From Cyclobacteriaceae bacterium (lineage in GTDB: Bacteria > Bacteroidota > Bacteroidia > Cytophagales > Cyclobacteriaceae): a stretch of DNA of 64,000 bases. The notes beneath the pieces are model-generated. The model saw only the letters and a program-made list of their open reading frames with translations, did no database searches and was not told the DNA's origin. The first letter of the stretch is position 1, and every line of letters starts with the position of its first letter. Location: positions 27,430-91,429 of the forward strand of contig JALHRJ010000001.1 of assembly GCA_022841475.1 (NCBI GenBank), given 5' to 3'. A program made the translations under genes and the position numbers. Positions 1 through 9,693 of this stretch are shown here, in pieces.

Positions 1-131
1 CTACAGGGTGTAGAAATATGTCGATATAGAGTGCATTAAAAATGTGTGTAATAAGCATTCTGCCTTGAAATTTCACAACTAACTAAACTGGTTCAATTAT
101 TAAGCTATGGTAAGAGAACAATTAAAACAAT

Positions 132-767
132 ATGAATTATTACAAAAATTATTTTCGAACAATTTTGGTGGTTGCCACTTTTATGCTTGTCGCAAATTTG
201 CAAAGCATTGCACAAACAAAACGAGCAGGTATAAAGGGTGGTTTAAATATCAGCAATCTCTATATTGACAATGTTACAGATGAAAATGCCCGTCTTGGAT
301 TTCATGTAGGTGTTTATGGTCAGCTCTTTTCTTCAAAAACATTTGCTATTCAACCGGAGTTACTCTTTTCAACCAAAGGCTCTAAAAATCAATACACGAG
401 CGGATCGCTTAATCAGGAAGTTCAATACAATTTGAACTATATTGATTTACCTGTTTTAGCTGTTTTCAAATTAGGAGAATCCGTGGAGATTCATGCCGGT
501 GGTTATGCGAGCTATTTAGTAAATGCAAATATTTCTTATAAGGGCGATTTAGTAACTGGGGCTGATGAAGTTGATAAAGATAATCTTTCATCCTATGATT
601 ATGGTTTAGCAGGAGGTTTAGGGTTTAACCTTAACAACGTTCAAATTGGTTTCAGGTACAATTATGGGCTTGTTAAAATTGCTGATAGCGATATTGCCAG
701 AGCTGCCATAGGTGATGCCAAAAATTCAGTTGCGCAAATATTCTTAGCCATCAATTTTGGGGACTAG
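132..767 (+). CDS. Outer-membrane beta-barrel (porin family / PorT-like) protein
   Basis: Signal peptide, then 'GIKGGLNISNLY...GFHVGVYGQLF...IQPELLFSTKGSK', typical of Bacteroidetes OMP beta-barrel proteins. Confidence 0.8.
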   Translation: MNYYKNYFRTILVVATFMLVANLQSIAQTKRAGIKGGLNISNLYIDNVTDENARLGFHVGVYGQLFSSKTFAIQPELLFSTKGSKNQYTSGSLNQEVQYNLNYIDLPVLAVFKLGESVEIHAGGYASYLVNANISYKGDLVTGADEVDKDNLSSYDYGLAGGLGFNLNNVQIGFRYNYGLVKIADSDIARAAIGDAKNSVAQIFLAINFGD

Positions 768-788
768 TAGTATGGGGTTAGGTGAGGC

Positions 789-816
789 AAAGACATCCTG
801 GAAACGGGATGTCTTT
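789..816. terminator. Bidirectional hairpin terminator between convergent genes
   Basis: 10-bp perfect stem AAAGACATCC / GGATGTCTTT followed by a T-rich stretch. Confidence 0.75.
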
Positions 817-820
817 CTTT

Positions 821-2215
821 TTATGCCAAAATATTATAGAGTCTCAATTTATTATACAGGGTTTTCCGATCGATGCTTAATAGTTCAGAGGCTTTTGATT
901 TGTTAAAGTTCACTTTCTCCAGCACATCCTTAATGGCCTGACGCTCGGCAGTCCATGCAATCGACTTTAATAAGCCTACATTATCCTGATTCATTTCTCC
1001 ATCGGTTAGTACAGGGCTCGTTTGCACTAATTCAGGAGGCAAGCTATCGGCAAGAATCATATCACCTGTGCTCAATAAAACAGATCTCTTAATCACATTA
1101 TTTAACTCACGGAGATTTCCATGCCAATGATAGTTCGAAAAAATTGTGGATACTTCTTTCGAGAATCCCTGAACACTTTTAGCGAGAGACTGATTTGCCT
1201 TCTGTAGAAAATGCTCAGCAAAGAACGTGATGTCATCTTTACGATCGCGCAAGGGCGCCAGTTGAATCTTAAATTCGTTTAATCGATGATAAAGATCTTC
1301 TCGCAATTTACCGTCCTTAACTGCCTTGGTAAGATTCTCATTCGTGGCTGTTATTATGCGTACATCGATCGAAATGTCCCGGGTGGCTCCAATGCGCTTT
1401 ATCTTACGCTCCTGAATTACGCGTAATAGCTTTACCTGATTTTCATAAGACAAGTTTCCAATCTCATCTAAAAAAATAGTACCGCCATCGGCTACTTCAA
1501 AACTTCCTTGTTTATCGGTAATGGCACCAGTAAAAGACCCTTTCACATGGCCGAATAATTCACTGCCGGCAAGTTCTTTGGGTAAAGCCCCGCAATCAAT
1601 TGCCATAAAGGGAAAATTGGCGCGCTTGCTGAATTTATGAATAGACTGGGCTACAAATTCTTTTCCTGTACCTGTTTCACCGTTGATTATTACTGATAAA
1701 TCTGACGGAGCTATCAACTCGATATAATGTTGAACATCCTGCGATTGTACACTTTTACCAATCAGGAAGTTGAATGTTGAAGAAACATGCTGATTTGTCC
1801 TTTTTAATTCGGGAACTGCTTCAGGATGTTCGTGAGCGTCATGAAACTTAAGTTGATTTTTTTCAATTGCCTCCTTTATAGTCACTAATAATTCGTCTGG
1901 ATACAAGGGTTTAACAATATAGTCACTGGCTCCAAAGCGAAATGTTTCTACCGCTGTCTTTACATCCGAATAACCCGTAACAATGATAACGGCTACCCTG
2001 GCATTTAGTATTTTAATTTTTTGCAGCAGTTCTACCCCGGTAACATCTGGTAATTTATAGTCGCAGAGCACCAGATCATAGTCTGTGGAGCGAAGAAATT
2101 TTAAACCTTCTTCGCCAGTATGGGCTATTGTAACCGCATAATTCTTTTTGTTCAAAAACCTGGACAACATAAGACACATGTCCTTGTCGTCATCAACTAC
2201 TAGTATATTTTGCAT
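821..2215 (-). CDS. Sigma-54-dependent response regulator (NtrC family: REC, AAA+, Fis HTH)
   Basis: REC 'VVDDDKDM...LCDYKLPD'; AAA+ 'GETGTGKE', 'GSFTGA', 'DGGTIFLDEIGNL'; C-terminal Fis-like HTH. Confidence 0.95.
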   Translation of the reverse strand: MQNILVVDDDKDMCLMLSRFLNKKNYAVTIAHTGEEGLKFLRSTDYDLVLCDYKLPDVTGVELLQKIKILNARVAVIIVTGYSDVKTAVETFRFGASDYIVKPLYPDELLVTIKEAIEKNQLKFHDAHEHPEAVPELKRTNQHVSSTFNFLIGKSVQSQDVQHYIELIAPSDLSVIINGETGTGKEFVAQSIHKFSKRANFPFMAIDCGALPKELAGSELFGHVKGSFTGAITDKQGSFEVADGGTIFLDEIGNLSYENQVKLLRVIQERKIKRIGATRDISIDVRIITATNENLTKAVKDGKLREDLYHRLNEFKIQLAPLRDRKDDITFFAEHFLQKANQSLAKSVQGFSKEVSTIFSNYHWHGNLRELNNVIKRSVLLSTGDMILADSLPPELVQTSPVLTDGEMNQDNVGLLKSIAWTAERQAIKDVLEKVNFNKSKASELLSIDRKTLYNKLRLYNILA

Positions 2216-2378
2216 AGAGTGGGTAACTAAAAAGGTTTAATACCTACACAAATGTGTGGATATTATGCCCCCTTTTCGTTATACACAAACATGTCAATCT
2301 TACACCTTTCACACATTTTGAGGCAATTTGTCGCCTTTTGATGCTAATTGTAGACACCTATGCCGGATTTGAAAGTTT

Positions 2379-2531
2379 TTACTTAGAAACAGCTTCTTTA
2401 TTAACTGCTCTCCTTTCCAACTCCTCTTTGGTGAAAAATGGAAAAAACAATTTCTGAAAAATAAATACGATGGCCATAAAACCCAGGTATCCAACACAGA
2501 AAACCGTAAAGAATAAAATTAATTGACTCAT
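2379..2531 (-). CDS. Small membrane protein, 50 aa (not in ORF track)
   Basis: Manual translation: MSQLILFFTVFCVGYLGFMAIVFIFQKLFFPFFTKEELERRAVNKEAVSK*. Confidence 0.5.
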   Translation of the reverse strand: MSQLILFFTVFCVGYLGFMAIVFIFQKLFFPFFTKEELERRAVNKEAVSK

Positions 2532-2735
2532 TTTGATTTTTTACTCATCTAACAAGCAAAATCATGCCACAGGAATTTGTCTGGCTTAAGGCTGTATTTG
2601 ACATCCTTGTGGAAATATCACCCCTCACGATCGGGTAAATAATAGTCATCCAAACTTAAATTCGTTCCAAGTCCATTCTAAACGCCTTCTGTGCCGTTGG
2701 CATTATTTTTACTCTGACACTTGAAACAAAAGGCT

Positions 2736-2882
2736 ATGAACAGTTTACTTTATATTATCGCAGTAGTACTTATCATTCTATGGGTGTTAGGATTCTTTGT
2801 CTATAGTGCGGGTGGCATCATTCACATCCTGTTAGTGATCGCGGTTATTGCAATTCTGGTTCGGGTTATCAAAGGTGATTGA
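2736..2882 (+). CDS. Small membrane protein, 48 aa, lmo0937-like (not in ORF track)
   Basis: Manual translation: MNSLLYIIAVVLIILWVLGFFVYSAGGIIHILLVIAVIAILVRVIKGD*. Confidence 0.65.
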   Translation: MNSLLYIIAVVLIILWVLGFFVYSAGGIIHILLVIAVIAILVRVIKGD

Positions 2883-2931
2883 TGCTGGTCGGACACTTCC
2901 GCATTATTAATACAAACCTCAGCGTGTCCGT

Positions 2932-4488
2932 ATGAAGTCTGGTAGGAAGAGAAAATTAGTCATTGCCTCAATCTGGTTGACGGGTGGAATTGTTTTACTA
3001 CTGGTAGCAGGCGTTTTAGCAACAAATTACCTTGAACGTGCTCTTATCGATGGACTTAGTAAACAAAACGGAAAAGCCTCCTCTATAACAGTTAATCTGT
3101 TGACTCGATCCATTCGAGTTGCTGGCTTGGAATGGAATTCTGAGACTGATAGCACCAACCATAAACGTCATGTACTCAAAGCCAAATCGATTTCGCTTAA
3201 CGGAGCAAACATCAATCAACTACTCCGAAACAAATCCGTTCGCTTCCATGAACTAATCATAGATAGTGGTTATCTAAACATTGACAATTCAAAATCAAAG
3301 GATTCGATACGTCAATCGAGAACCGATCCGACTTATAACGAATTTCAGATCAAAAATATTCAACTCAACAACATCGAGTTGCATATCACCTCCGATTCTA
3401 TTGAAAGTGCCTCTGCCCAGGTAAATGGACTGTTAACTGATTTTAAGGTTAAATTAGATTCCTCTACAATCTATTCTGCTCAGACAGGTGAATTATTAAT
3501 CGAGAAAATTCAGGTTAGTCGTTTCAGTGGAATGTACGGTGGCAGTGTTTCCCGACTATTGATTAGTACCGCTAATCAGACGGTAGAAATTGACTCTATC
3601 CTTTTAATTCCCAATTACGATAAATACGATTTTGCGCATCAAACAGGCGAACAAACAGCCAGATTAAACTTGTCTGTTCCACGCTTAGTTATAAAGGGCT
3701 TGCAGTTTGAGAAACTATTTGAAAAATCTATTATTGCTTCAAGAGTAGAGATACACTCCTTTGATTTATATTCCTTTAAGGATAAGCGTTTGCCCTTCTT
3801 ACGCAAAAAGCCAATTCCTTTACCAATGGCAAGCTTTGTGAAGCTGCCTTGGTTCATTTCCCTGGACACTACTATCATTACCAACTCACATATCTCTATT
3901 GAGGAATTTCCCGAGGGCGGCATTACAACAGGTATCATTACATTTGATAATGTAAATGCTTCATTTACACCGCTAAATAATCGAATCAAGAACAATGAAA
4001 ATCCTTATTCAACACTGCATGCAACAGGACTAATTATGGGCACCGGCAAGATCATTGCAGACTTTCAACTTCCGCTGGATGGGAAATCCGTCTATAAAGC
4101 AACAGGCTCTGTTTCGAACATTTCATTTACAGAATTCAACGACATTCTTAAAACAGCCGATTTACGCGCAGAGAGTGGCCAACTCAATAACCTTACTTTT
4201 AATTTCAGTTATAATGACGAGAGGTCGCAGGGGAATCTCGAAATTGACTATGAAGACTTAAGAATCGCAGTTCTGAACAAAAATAAAAACTCCACACACA
4301 CAGTTAAAACTATTTTAATTAACGCAGTTGTTAGAAGTAACAAAAATCAAGCAAGAGCTCCGATTAAAAGAATGGGTGTAATTGCTGCTGAGCGTAACCA
4401 ACAAAAATTTCTCTTTAATTTCTGGTGGATCTCACTTCTTGATGGGCTAAAATCCGCGATGACAGGTAATACTTCAGAAGCAATTTAG
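2932..4488 (+). CDS. AsmA/DUF748-like membrane-anchored protein
   Basis: N-terminal TM helix followed by long repetitive beta-rich sequence resembling AsmA-like proteins. Confidence 0.45.
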   Translation: MKSGRKRKLVIASIWLTGGIVLLLVAGVLATNYLERALIDGLSKQNGKASSITVNLLTRSIRVAGLEWNSETDSTNHKRHVLKAKSISLNGANINQLLRNKSVRFHELIIDSGYLNIDNSKSKDSIRQSRTDPTYNEFQIKNIQLNNIELHITSDSIESASAQVNGLLTDFKVKLDSSTIYSAQTGELLIEKIQVSRFSGMYGGSVSRLLISTANQTVEIDSILLIPNYDKYDFAHQTGEQTARLNLSVPRLVIKGLQFEKLFEKSIIASRVEIHSFDLYSFKDKRLPFLRKKPIPLPMASFVKLPWFISLDTTIITNSHISIEEFPEGGITTGIITFDNVNASFTPLNNRIKNNENPYSTLHATGLIMGTGKIIADFQLPLDGKSVYKATGSVSNISFTEFNDILKTADLRAESGQLNNLTFNFSYNDERSQGNLEIDYEDLRIAVLNKNKNSTHTVKTILINAVVRSNKNQARAPIKRMGVIAAERNQQKFLFNFWWISLLDGLKSAMTGNTSEAI

Positions 4489-4499
4489 TTGAATTAATT

Positions 4500-5657
4500 T
4501 TAATGACTTCCTAACGGCATTTGTACCTGGCTGATATAGGCCAGGATACCACCTTTTAAATTATACAAATTTTGAAAGCCCCAGCGATCTTCGAGTTGAC
4601 GAATTGCTTTGGCGCTACGTCCACCCACTTTGCAATGAATAACTACTTTTTTCTCCCGGCTAATGGAATCAGCAAAATCCAGAATACCCGATAAGGGAAC
4701 CAGTTGTGCCCCGATATTAACTTCTTCGTATTCAAGTGGCTCGCGCACATCAATGAGCTGAAAATCTTCGCCACGCACTTGCCAGTCATAAAGGTCCCGC
4801 GCAGTAATCTCCTTTATACTCTTCTCCACTACCTTTATCCCACAGAATTCTTCATAGTCAATTAACTCTGTAAGGGTAGGATTAGTGCCATTGAGTGGAT
4901 TGGTGGGATTACGTTTAAGGTTGAATGTTCTGGACTCGAATGTTAATGCATCAAAACTAAAAAGCCGGCCATTGAGAATTTCTCCAATACCTGTAATCAC
5001 CTTGATAACTTCGAGCGCCTGCATACTTCCTATAATTCCGGGAAGCACACCCAACACTCCGCCTTCTGCACAACTTGGCACTAACCCTGGAGGTGGTGGC
5101 ACAGAAAACAGATCGCGATAGTTGGGACCTCGCTCGCCCTGACTGTTTAAATAATTAAAAACAGTTACCTGACCTTCAAACTGAAAAATCGATGCATAAA
5201 CATTGGTCTTACCCAGCAGTACACAGGCATCATTTATTAAATACCGGGTTGGAAAATTATCTGTTCCATCTGCAATAACATCATAGTCCTTCAAGAGCGT
5301 TAATGCATTCTTAGAAGTAAGCTGTGTTTCATATACATGAATGTTTATATGAGGATTCAGGTTTAACAGTCTCTCCCTTGCTGCATCCACTTTTGATAAT
5401 CCTATGGAGTCGATACCAAATAGGACCTGACGATGTAAATTACTGTCTTCTACAACATCATAATCAATGAGGCCAAGGGTGCCTACACCTGCAGCTGCGA
5501 GATAAAGTAGTAATGGACTACCTAAACCACCTGATCCAATTACCAGAACTTTAGCAGCCTTTAGTTTTTGCTGAGCCACTAATCCAAATTCCGGGATAAT
5601 GATATGCCGATTGTATCTGGTTAATTCCTCCTTCGAAAATTGTATAAATTGGTACAT
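4500..5657 (-). CDS. E1-like adenylyltransferase with C-terminal rhodanese domain (MoeZ/MoeB/ThiF type)
   Basis: 'GSGGLGSPLLLYLAAAGVGTLGLIDYDVVEDSNLHRQ', 'VPSCAEGGVLGVLPG', C-terminal rhodanese 'VIHCKVGGRSAKAI'. Confidence 0.95.
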   Translation of the reverse strand: MYQFIQFSKEELTRYNRHIIIPEFGLVAQQKLKAAKVLVIGSGGLGSPLLLYLAAAGVGTLGLIDYDVVEDSNLHRQVLFGIDSIGLSKVDAARERLLNLNPHINIHVYETQLTSKNALTLLKDYDVIADGTDNFPTRYLINDACVLLGKTNVYASIFQFEGQVTVFNYLNSQGERGPNYRDLFSVPPPPGLVPSCAEGGVLGVLPGIIGSMQALEVIKVITGIGEILNGRLFSFDALTFESRTFNLKRNPTNPLNGTNPTLTELIDYEEFCGIKVVEKSIKEITARDLYDWQVRGEDFQLIDVREPLEYEEVNIGAQLVPLSGILDFADSISREKKVVIHCKVGGRSAKAIRQLEDRWGFQNLYNLKGGILAYISQVQMPLGSH

Positions 5658-5681
5658 CCTATTTGAATTAAAACAGGAATA

Positions 5682-5954
5682 CTATCCTCCTGCAATTGCC
5701 GGAACAATACTAATCACAGTGCTGTCCTTTAATTCTGTTTTTCCAACATCAAGATATCGGATATCTTCATTATCCACGAAAATGTTAATGAATGCAGCAA
5801 TCTCTCCATCCGAATCAATCAAATGCTTTTTTAAGTCAGGAAAGCTTTCGGTTAGTTCTCGAATCGCCTCCGAAATAGTAGTTGCCAATATGGTTATGCG
5901 CGTTGCGCTGTTAGTGAATTTCCGCAAGGGTGTGGGTATGATTACTGTTGCCAT
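5682..5954 (-). CDS. Ubiquitin-fold sulfur carrier protein (CysO/MoaD/ThiS family) with exposed C-terminal Gly-Gly
   Basis: 90 aa, 'IPTPLRKFT...FINIFVDNEDIRYLD...STVISIVPAIAGG*', closely resembling the CysO pattern. Confidence 0.93.
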   Translation of the reverse strand: MATVIIPTPLRKFTNSATRITILATTISEAIRELTESFPDLKKHLIDSDGEIAAFINIFVDNEDIRYLDVGKTELKDSTVISIVPAIAGG

Positions 5955-6378
5955 GATAGTGGATTGGATATAAATAAATTTGTTCTTCTTGAAAAGTAGT
6001 GTGATCGTTCAATCGCCATGATCGCATTTCAGCAAGCTTTCCATGCATCGTAGAAAAGATAACGTAGGAAAAGTAAGGCTGTGCAGCCGCCTCATCATAT
6101 TGAGATGGTAGTGCAGTCTGGTTAGGATGGGAATGATAGACGCCCAGTAATTTTAGCCCTTTGCTCACGGCAAATTGCTCTGCCAACAAATAGTCCTTGG
6201 CAGTAATTTCAAAATTTCTCTGTTGGCTTCCTTTATAGGCATTCGTAACAGGTCGGGATGTGATAACCCTTCGATTCTCATTCTCATCATAACCAATAAG
6301 AAAGCCGCACCGTTCGTCAACTGAATACTCAACGTTGAAAACCATTTCATTTAAAACTGAATGTTCAATTAACAGCAT
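5911..6378 (-). CDS. JAB/MPN (JAMM) metallopeptidase, Mec-like
   Basis: Intact JAMM motif 'HSHPNQTALPSQYD' (HxH-x7-S-x2-D) with upstream glutamate; overlaps the carrier ORF by 44 nt. Confidence 0.92.
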   Translation of the reverse strand: MLLIEHSVLNEMVFNVEYSVDERCGFLIGYDENENRRVITSRPVTNAYKGSQQRNFEITAKDYLLAEQFAVSKGLKLLGVYHSHPNQTALPSQYDEAAAQPYFSYVIFSTMHGKLAEMRSWRLNDHTTFQEEQIYLYPIHYHGNSNHTHTLAEIH

Positions 6379-7762
6379 AATGATGATAAATTACATCGAT
6401 AAGGTCACTACTGTATACGCTATGATCCAGGGATGCCTGCAATAAAGGAACGATAAGTTGAAAGTCAGATACCTGTGCATTCTCTGCCTTTAAAAAGCGA
6501 GTATCCAGGCCCCAACGAAGAATGTCTCTTGTATCGTGTGGATTAACCCGTTTCAACGATGCACTCACAATGTTTTTTAATTCCTGTAACAGAACATCTC
6601 TGGTTTCCTTCTCTCCATGGGTTTTTTCCAATCGATAGAGCGATTTCATTAGAACAAACTTATCTGTCGTACACGGACGAGCGATAATAATATCCTCTTC
6701 CTCATTTAACCTTCGGTGTTTTCCCTCGTATACATTTATGAGGAGGTTGAGCTCATTAGGTCGAGACCAATCAAATTGTCCTCTGAAGAATTTTTCTGAA
6801 TATCCCAACGGGTTACCTAAAAAAATCACAGGAATTGATCTTCCTGACTCCTTTATATAATAGAGAGCCATCTCTAAACTTTCAACAGGCCACTCCAGGT
6901 GCCGAACCAGGAGAAAATTACATTGTTCCTTTTGAGAATAAATCAAAGCGTTAAGCATCAGCAATGCAGCTTCCAAGGCGTTTTGAGCAGTAACATATTT
7001 ACCCGGGCTATGTATACCTACATACTTATTATTACGACTGGCATTCACAAGTTCCTGATTCATTAAACTATTATCAAGAATATGAGTGCACCGGGTCATC
7101 GAATATCTTATTTTGCTGGAACGGGCGCAGGCATCAAAAATAAACTCAACCAATTTTTTGGTCCCTGCATAAATCTCTTCCGTAATGTACCGGCTTGCTT
7201 TTCCTGTGGAAGAGAATACCAATTGCTTCACTGAACCCACAGTTTCGCAAGCCACAATAACATTTAATGTGCCTTTCACATTGGTACTCACGGTCTCGAC
7301 AATATTCAATTCGGCCAGCCCCGGGTCACGCTTAGCGGCTGTGTGAAAAACAAAGTCAGGTTTATAGTGAGCAAAAACCTCATGAACAGATTTTGAATTG
7401 CGAATGTCACATTGTATTGTAACTATATTTTTATAGGTCAATGTCGGTGCAATCGCAGCGATATCAATTATAATTACATTCTTAACCTTGTACTTTAATA
7501 ACTCACGCACCAGGGCAGAGCCTACACAGCCGAGGCCTCCGGTTACAAGGCAAGTACTGCCTTTCAATTCCTTTTGAATTTTTTCTTTTGGCAGACTTAA
7601 GGTTCTTTCCCGGGTAGGACTAAAGGGATCATCTCTCAACCGACCCTGAACTTCATACTGTCCAATTAATTCCCTCGTTAATCTTGTGAGCCCCGAATAG
7701 GATTCAGGATCATCAACATAAGGAGATAAGGCCCAGATCTTAGTATATATTTCTTTTATCAT
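6365..7762 (-). CDS. NAD-dependent epimerase/dehydratase (SDR, CapD-like) with ~65-aa N-terminal extension
   Basis: 'CLVTGGLGCVGSALVREL' Rossmann motif, 'YAGTK' (YxxxK). Confidence 0.8.
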   Translation of the reverse strand: MIKEIYTKIWALSPYVDDPESYSGLTRLTRELIGQYEVQGRLRDDPFSPTRERTLSLPKEKIQKELKGSTCLVTGGLGCVGSALVRELLKYKVKNVIIIDIAAIAPTLTYKNIVTIQCDIRNSKSVHEVFAHYKPDFVFHTAAKRDPGLAELNIVETVSTNVKGTLNVIVACETVGSVKQLVFSSTGKASRYITEEIYAGTKKLVEFIFDACARSSKIRYSMTRCTHILDNSLMNQELVNASRNNKYVGIHSPGKYVTAQNALEAALLMLNALIYSQKEQCNFLLVRHLEWPVESLEMALYYIKESGRSIPVIFLGNPLGYSEKFFRGQFDWSRPNELNLLINVYEGKHRRLNEEEDIIIARPCTTDKFVLMKSLYRLEKTHGEKETRDVLLQELKNIVSASLKRVNPHDTRDILRWGLDTRFLKAENAQVSDFQLIVPLLQASLDHSVYSSDLIDVIYHHYAVN

Positions 7763-7777
7763 GGTAGTGCCTTCTTG

Positions 7778-9133
7778 TTAAGTTTTGATTTCAGAAAATA
7801 CTGATCTATCCTGAATCGTTAAGTCATGATTATTGACCGTTTTACCAAAATACTCATCCTGTTTTCTTCTGAGCGCATCACAGAATCTATTCTTAGGTAA
7901 GATCACATCAGCATACGTGATTACCTGATCTTTATGAACATCGTTTTTGAGGATACAATCTTTCGCCAGACCCATTGGCAACAATTGTTCCTGCATTGTA
8001 ATCTCAGCCGTTTCACATTGCCCGTAAGTCATATAGCAGCCAATGCCATCCAATGATTCACCTGCCTTAAGATTTACCTTGGCAGTAGCTACCACTTCAA
8101 CCATAGGCGCACCCAAAGGCGCTATAGTTGCATCGTGAAACAAGACAGCACGCGCGCAACTGTTGGGAACCTCAAGATGACACAGATGATAGGGGGTATA
8201 AAATAAATAAAGAGGCCCTTCACCTAGTTTATACAAATTGAGGAAATGTTGTTGTCGTGGATCATCATGTGTTCCTAACACAAATACACCCGGGCCGGGC
8301 TCTGCTCCTACTACATAATCAACAATGCCATCGCCCGATAGCAACGCATCGAGTGGGTAGCTGTCAAGCATGTCTTTAAGTGGTGTGCCTGCGGGTACTG
8401 AAGGACCACACATTCCTCTCTTACCAATAGACATACCCGTGGCATTGGCCACAATGGCTTGTTCAAATGAAATTTTAGTTCCATCTGCAAAGGAGGTTAC
8501 CATGGCCGGATTCTGTCCCCACTTCTTCGCAAAACTTTCTTGTGTAGTCGGATTTCTATACGGATCCTGTAATCCTTTGATGTTACCACATAATACAGGC
8601 TTCACGCCAATACCTTTTACAAATCGGAATAAGTTCATTTCAACGCCCGGTTGATCGCCATCGGCATTGGTGATGATCACTCCTGCTTTATCAGCGTGTA
8701 CTTTAAGAATGGATCCAACTGTAGAATCCAATTCAGCATTCATCAATACAACATGTTTTGAATTTCGAATGGCTTCCCATGCAACCCGCGAGCTGAATTC
8801 CACATCTCCGGTAACTTCTACAACCACTTCAATATTCTCAGCTTTGCAGATAAGCATTGGATCTTCTGTTATAGAATATTTACCACGCGCAATTCTATGT
8901 TCCAACGTTGCTTTGTCATTAACCACCGCAAAATCTGTGATACCGGCTGCCTCGTAAGCTTTCACTGCTCTATTAATATTTCGATTGTAAACGGCTACGA
9001 CCTCCATGCCCTCAACCGATTTTGCAATCTGCATGAGTACACCGGCACCCATAAAGCCGGTGCCTACCAATCCTACTTTTACAGGATTGTTCATGTGATG
9101 TCTTTTTGCCAGTGCTTTATCAACAATAATCAT
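7778..9133 (-). CDS. Homoserine dehydrogenase-like NAD(P) oxidoreductase with C-terminal SAF-type domain
   Basis: 'VGLVGTGFMGAGVLMQIAK' Rossmann motif; overall architecture resembles COG4091-type proteins. Confidence 0.8.
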   Translation of the reverse strand: MIIVDKALAKRHHMNNPVKVGLVGTGFMGAGVLMQIAKSVEGMEVVAVYNRNINRAVKAYEAAGITDFAVVNDKATLEHRIARGKYSITEDPMLICKAENIEVVVEVTGDVEFSSRVAWEAIRNSKHVVLMNAELDSTVGSILKVHADKAGVIITNADGDQPGVEMNLFRFVKGIGVKPVLCGNIKGLQDPYRNPTTQESFAKKWGQNPAMVTSFADGTKISFEQAIVANATGMSIGKRGMCGPSVPAGTPLKDMLDSYPLDALLSGDGIVDYVVGAEPGPGVFVLGTHDDPRQQHFLNLYKLGEGPLYLFYTPYHLCHLEVPNSCARAVLFHDATIAPLGAPMVEVVATAKVNLKAGESLDGIGCYMTYGQCETAEITMQEQLLPMGLAKDCILKNDVHKDQVITYADVILPKNRFCDALRRKQDEYFGKTVNNHDLTIQDRSVFSEIKT

Positions 9134-9693
9134 AATACAAAAGCTTCCTCTTTCTTTGACGAAGAAGCCATAAAAGGTGGATGTGACTTATCTTTTTCAG
9201 ACATGAAAAGCGGAACGATGGGCCAGTTAATATTAATTTGAGAATCATCAAACTTAATTCCACGTTCTGCTTCTGCGGTGTAGTATTCGGTTACCATGTA
9301 ATGCACGGAAGAATGATCGCTAAGAGTTATAAAGCCATGCGCAAACCCTTCGGGCACATATAGCATTTTAAAACTTTCAGCCGTTAATTCAACTCCAATC
9401 CATTGTTTATAGGTGCTTGATTCCGGCCTGAGATCGATAATGACATCATAGATAGAGCCGGCTGTGCAAAGCACAACCTTACTTTCAGCATAGGGCCGTA
9501 CCTGATAATGCATGCCTCGTAGCGTGCCCCGGTTTTTACTATACGACACATTGGTCTGCACTACGTTCGCATTCAAACCGTGTGCAATAAATTCGTGATG
9601 GCACCAGGCGCGGCCAAAAAATCCTCTTTCATCTTCGCGTTTCTCAACTTCGATGATAAATGCTCCTGCTAATTTAGTTTGTGTGAATTTCAT
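9130..9693 (-). CDS. dTDP-4-dehydrorhamnose 3,5-epimerase family (RmlC-like cupin)
   Basis: 'RGFFGRAWCHHEF', 'NRGTLRGMHYQ', 'YVPEGFAHGFITLSD'. Confidence 0.9.
   Translation of the reverse strand: MKFTQTKLAGAFIIEVEKREDERGFFGRAWCHHEFIAHGLNANVVQTNVSYSKNRGTLRGMHYQVRPYAESKVVLCTAGSIYDVIIDLRPESSTYKQWIGVELTAESFKMLYVPEGFAHGFITLSDHSSVHYMVTEYYTAEAERGIKFDDSQININWPIVPLFMSEKDKSHPPFMASSSKKEEAFVL

Noticed and set aside
2254-2497. ORFs 2254-2457 (+) and 2309-2497 (-)
   Set aside because: Low coding plausibility; the 50-aa minus-strand ORF in a different frame fits better
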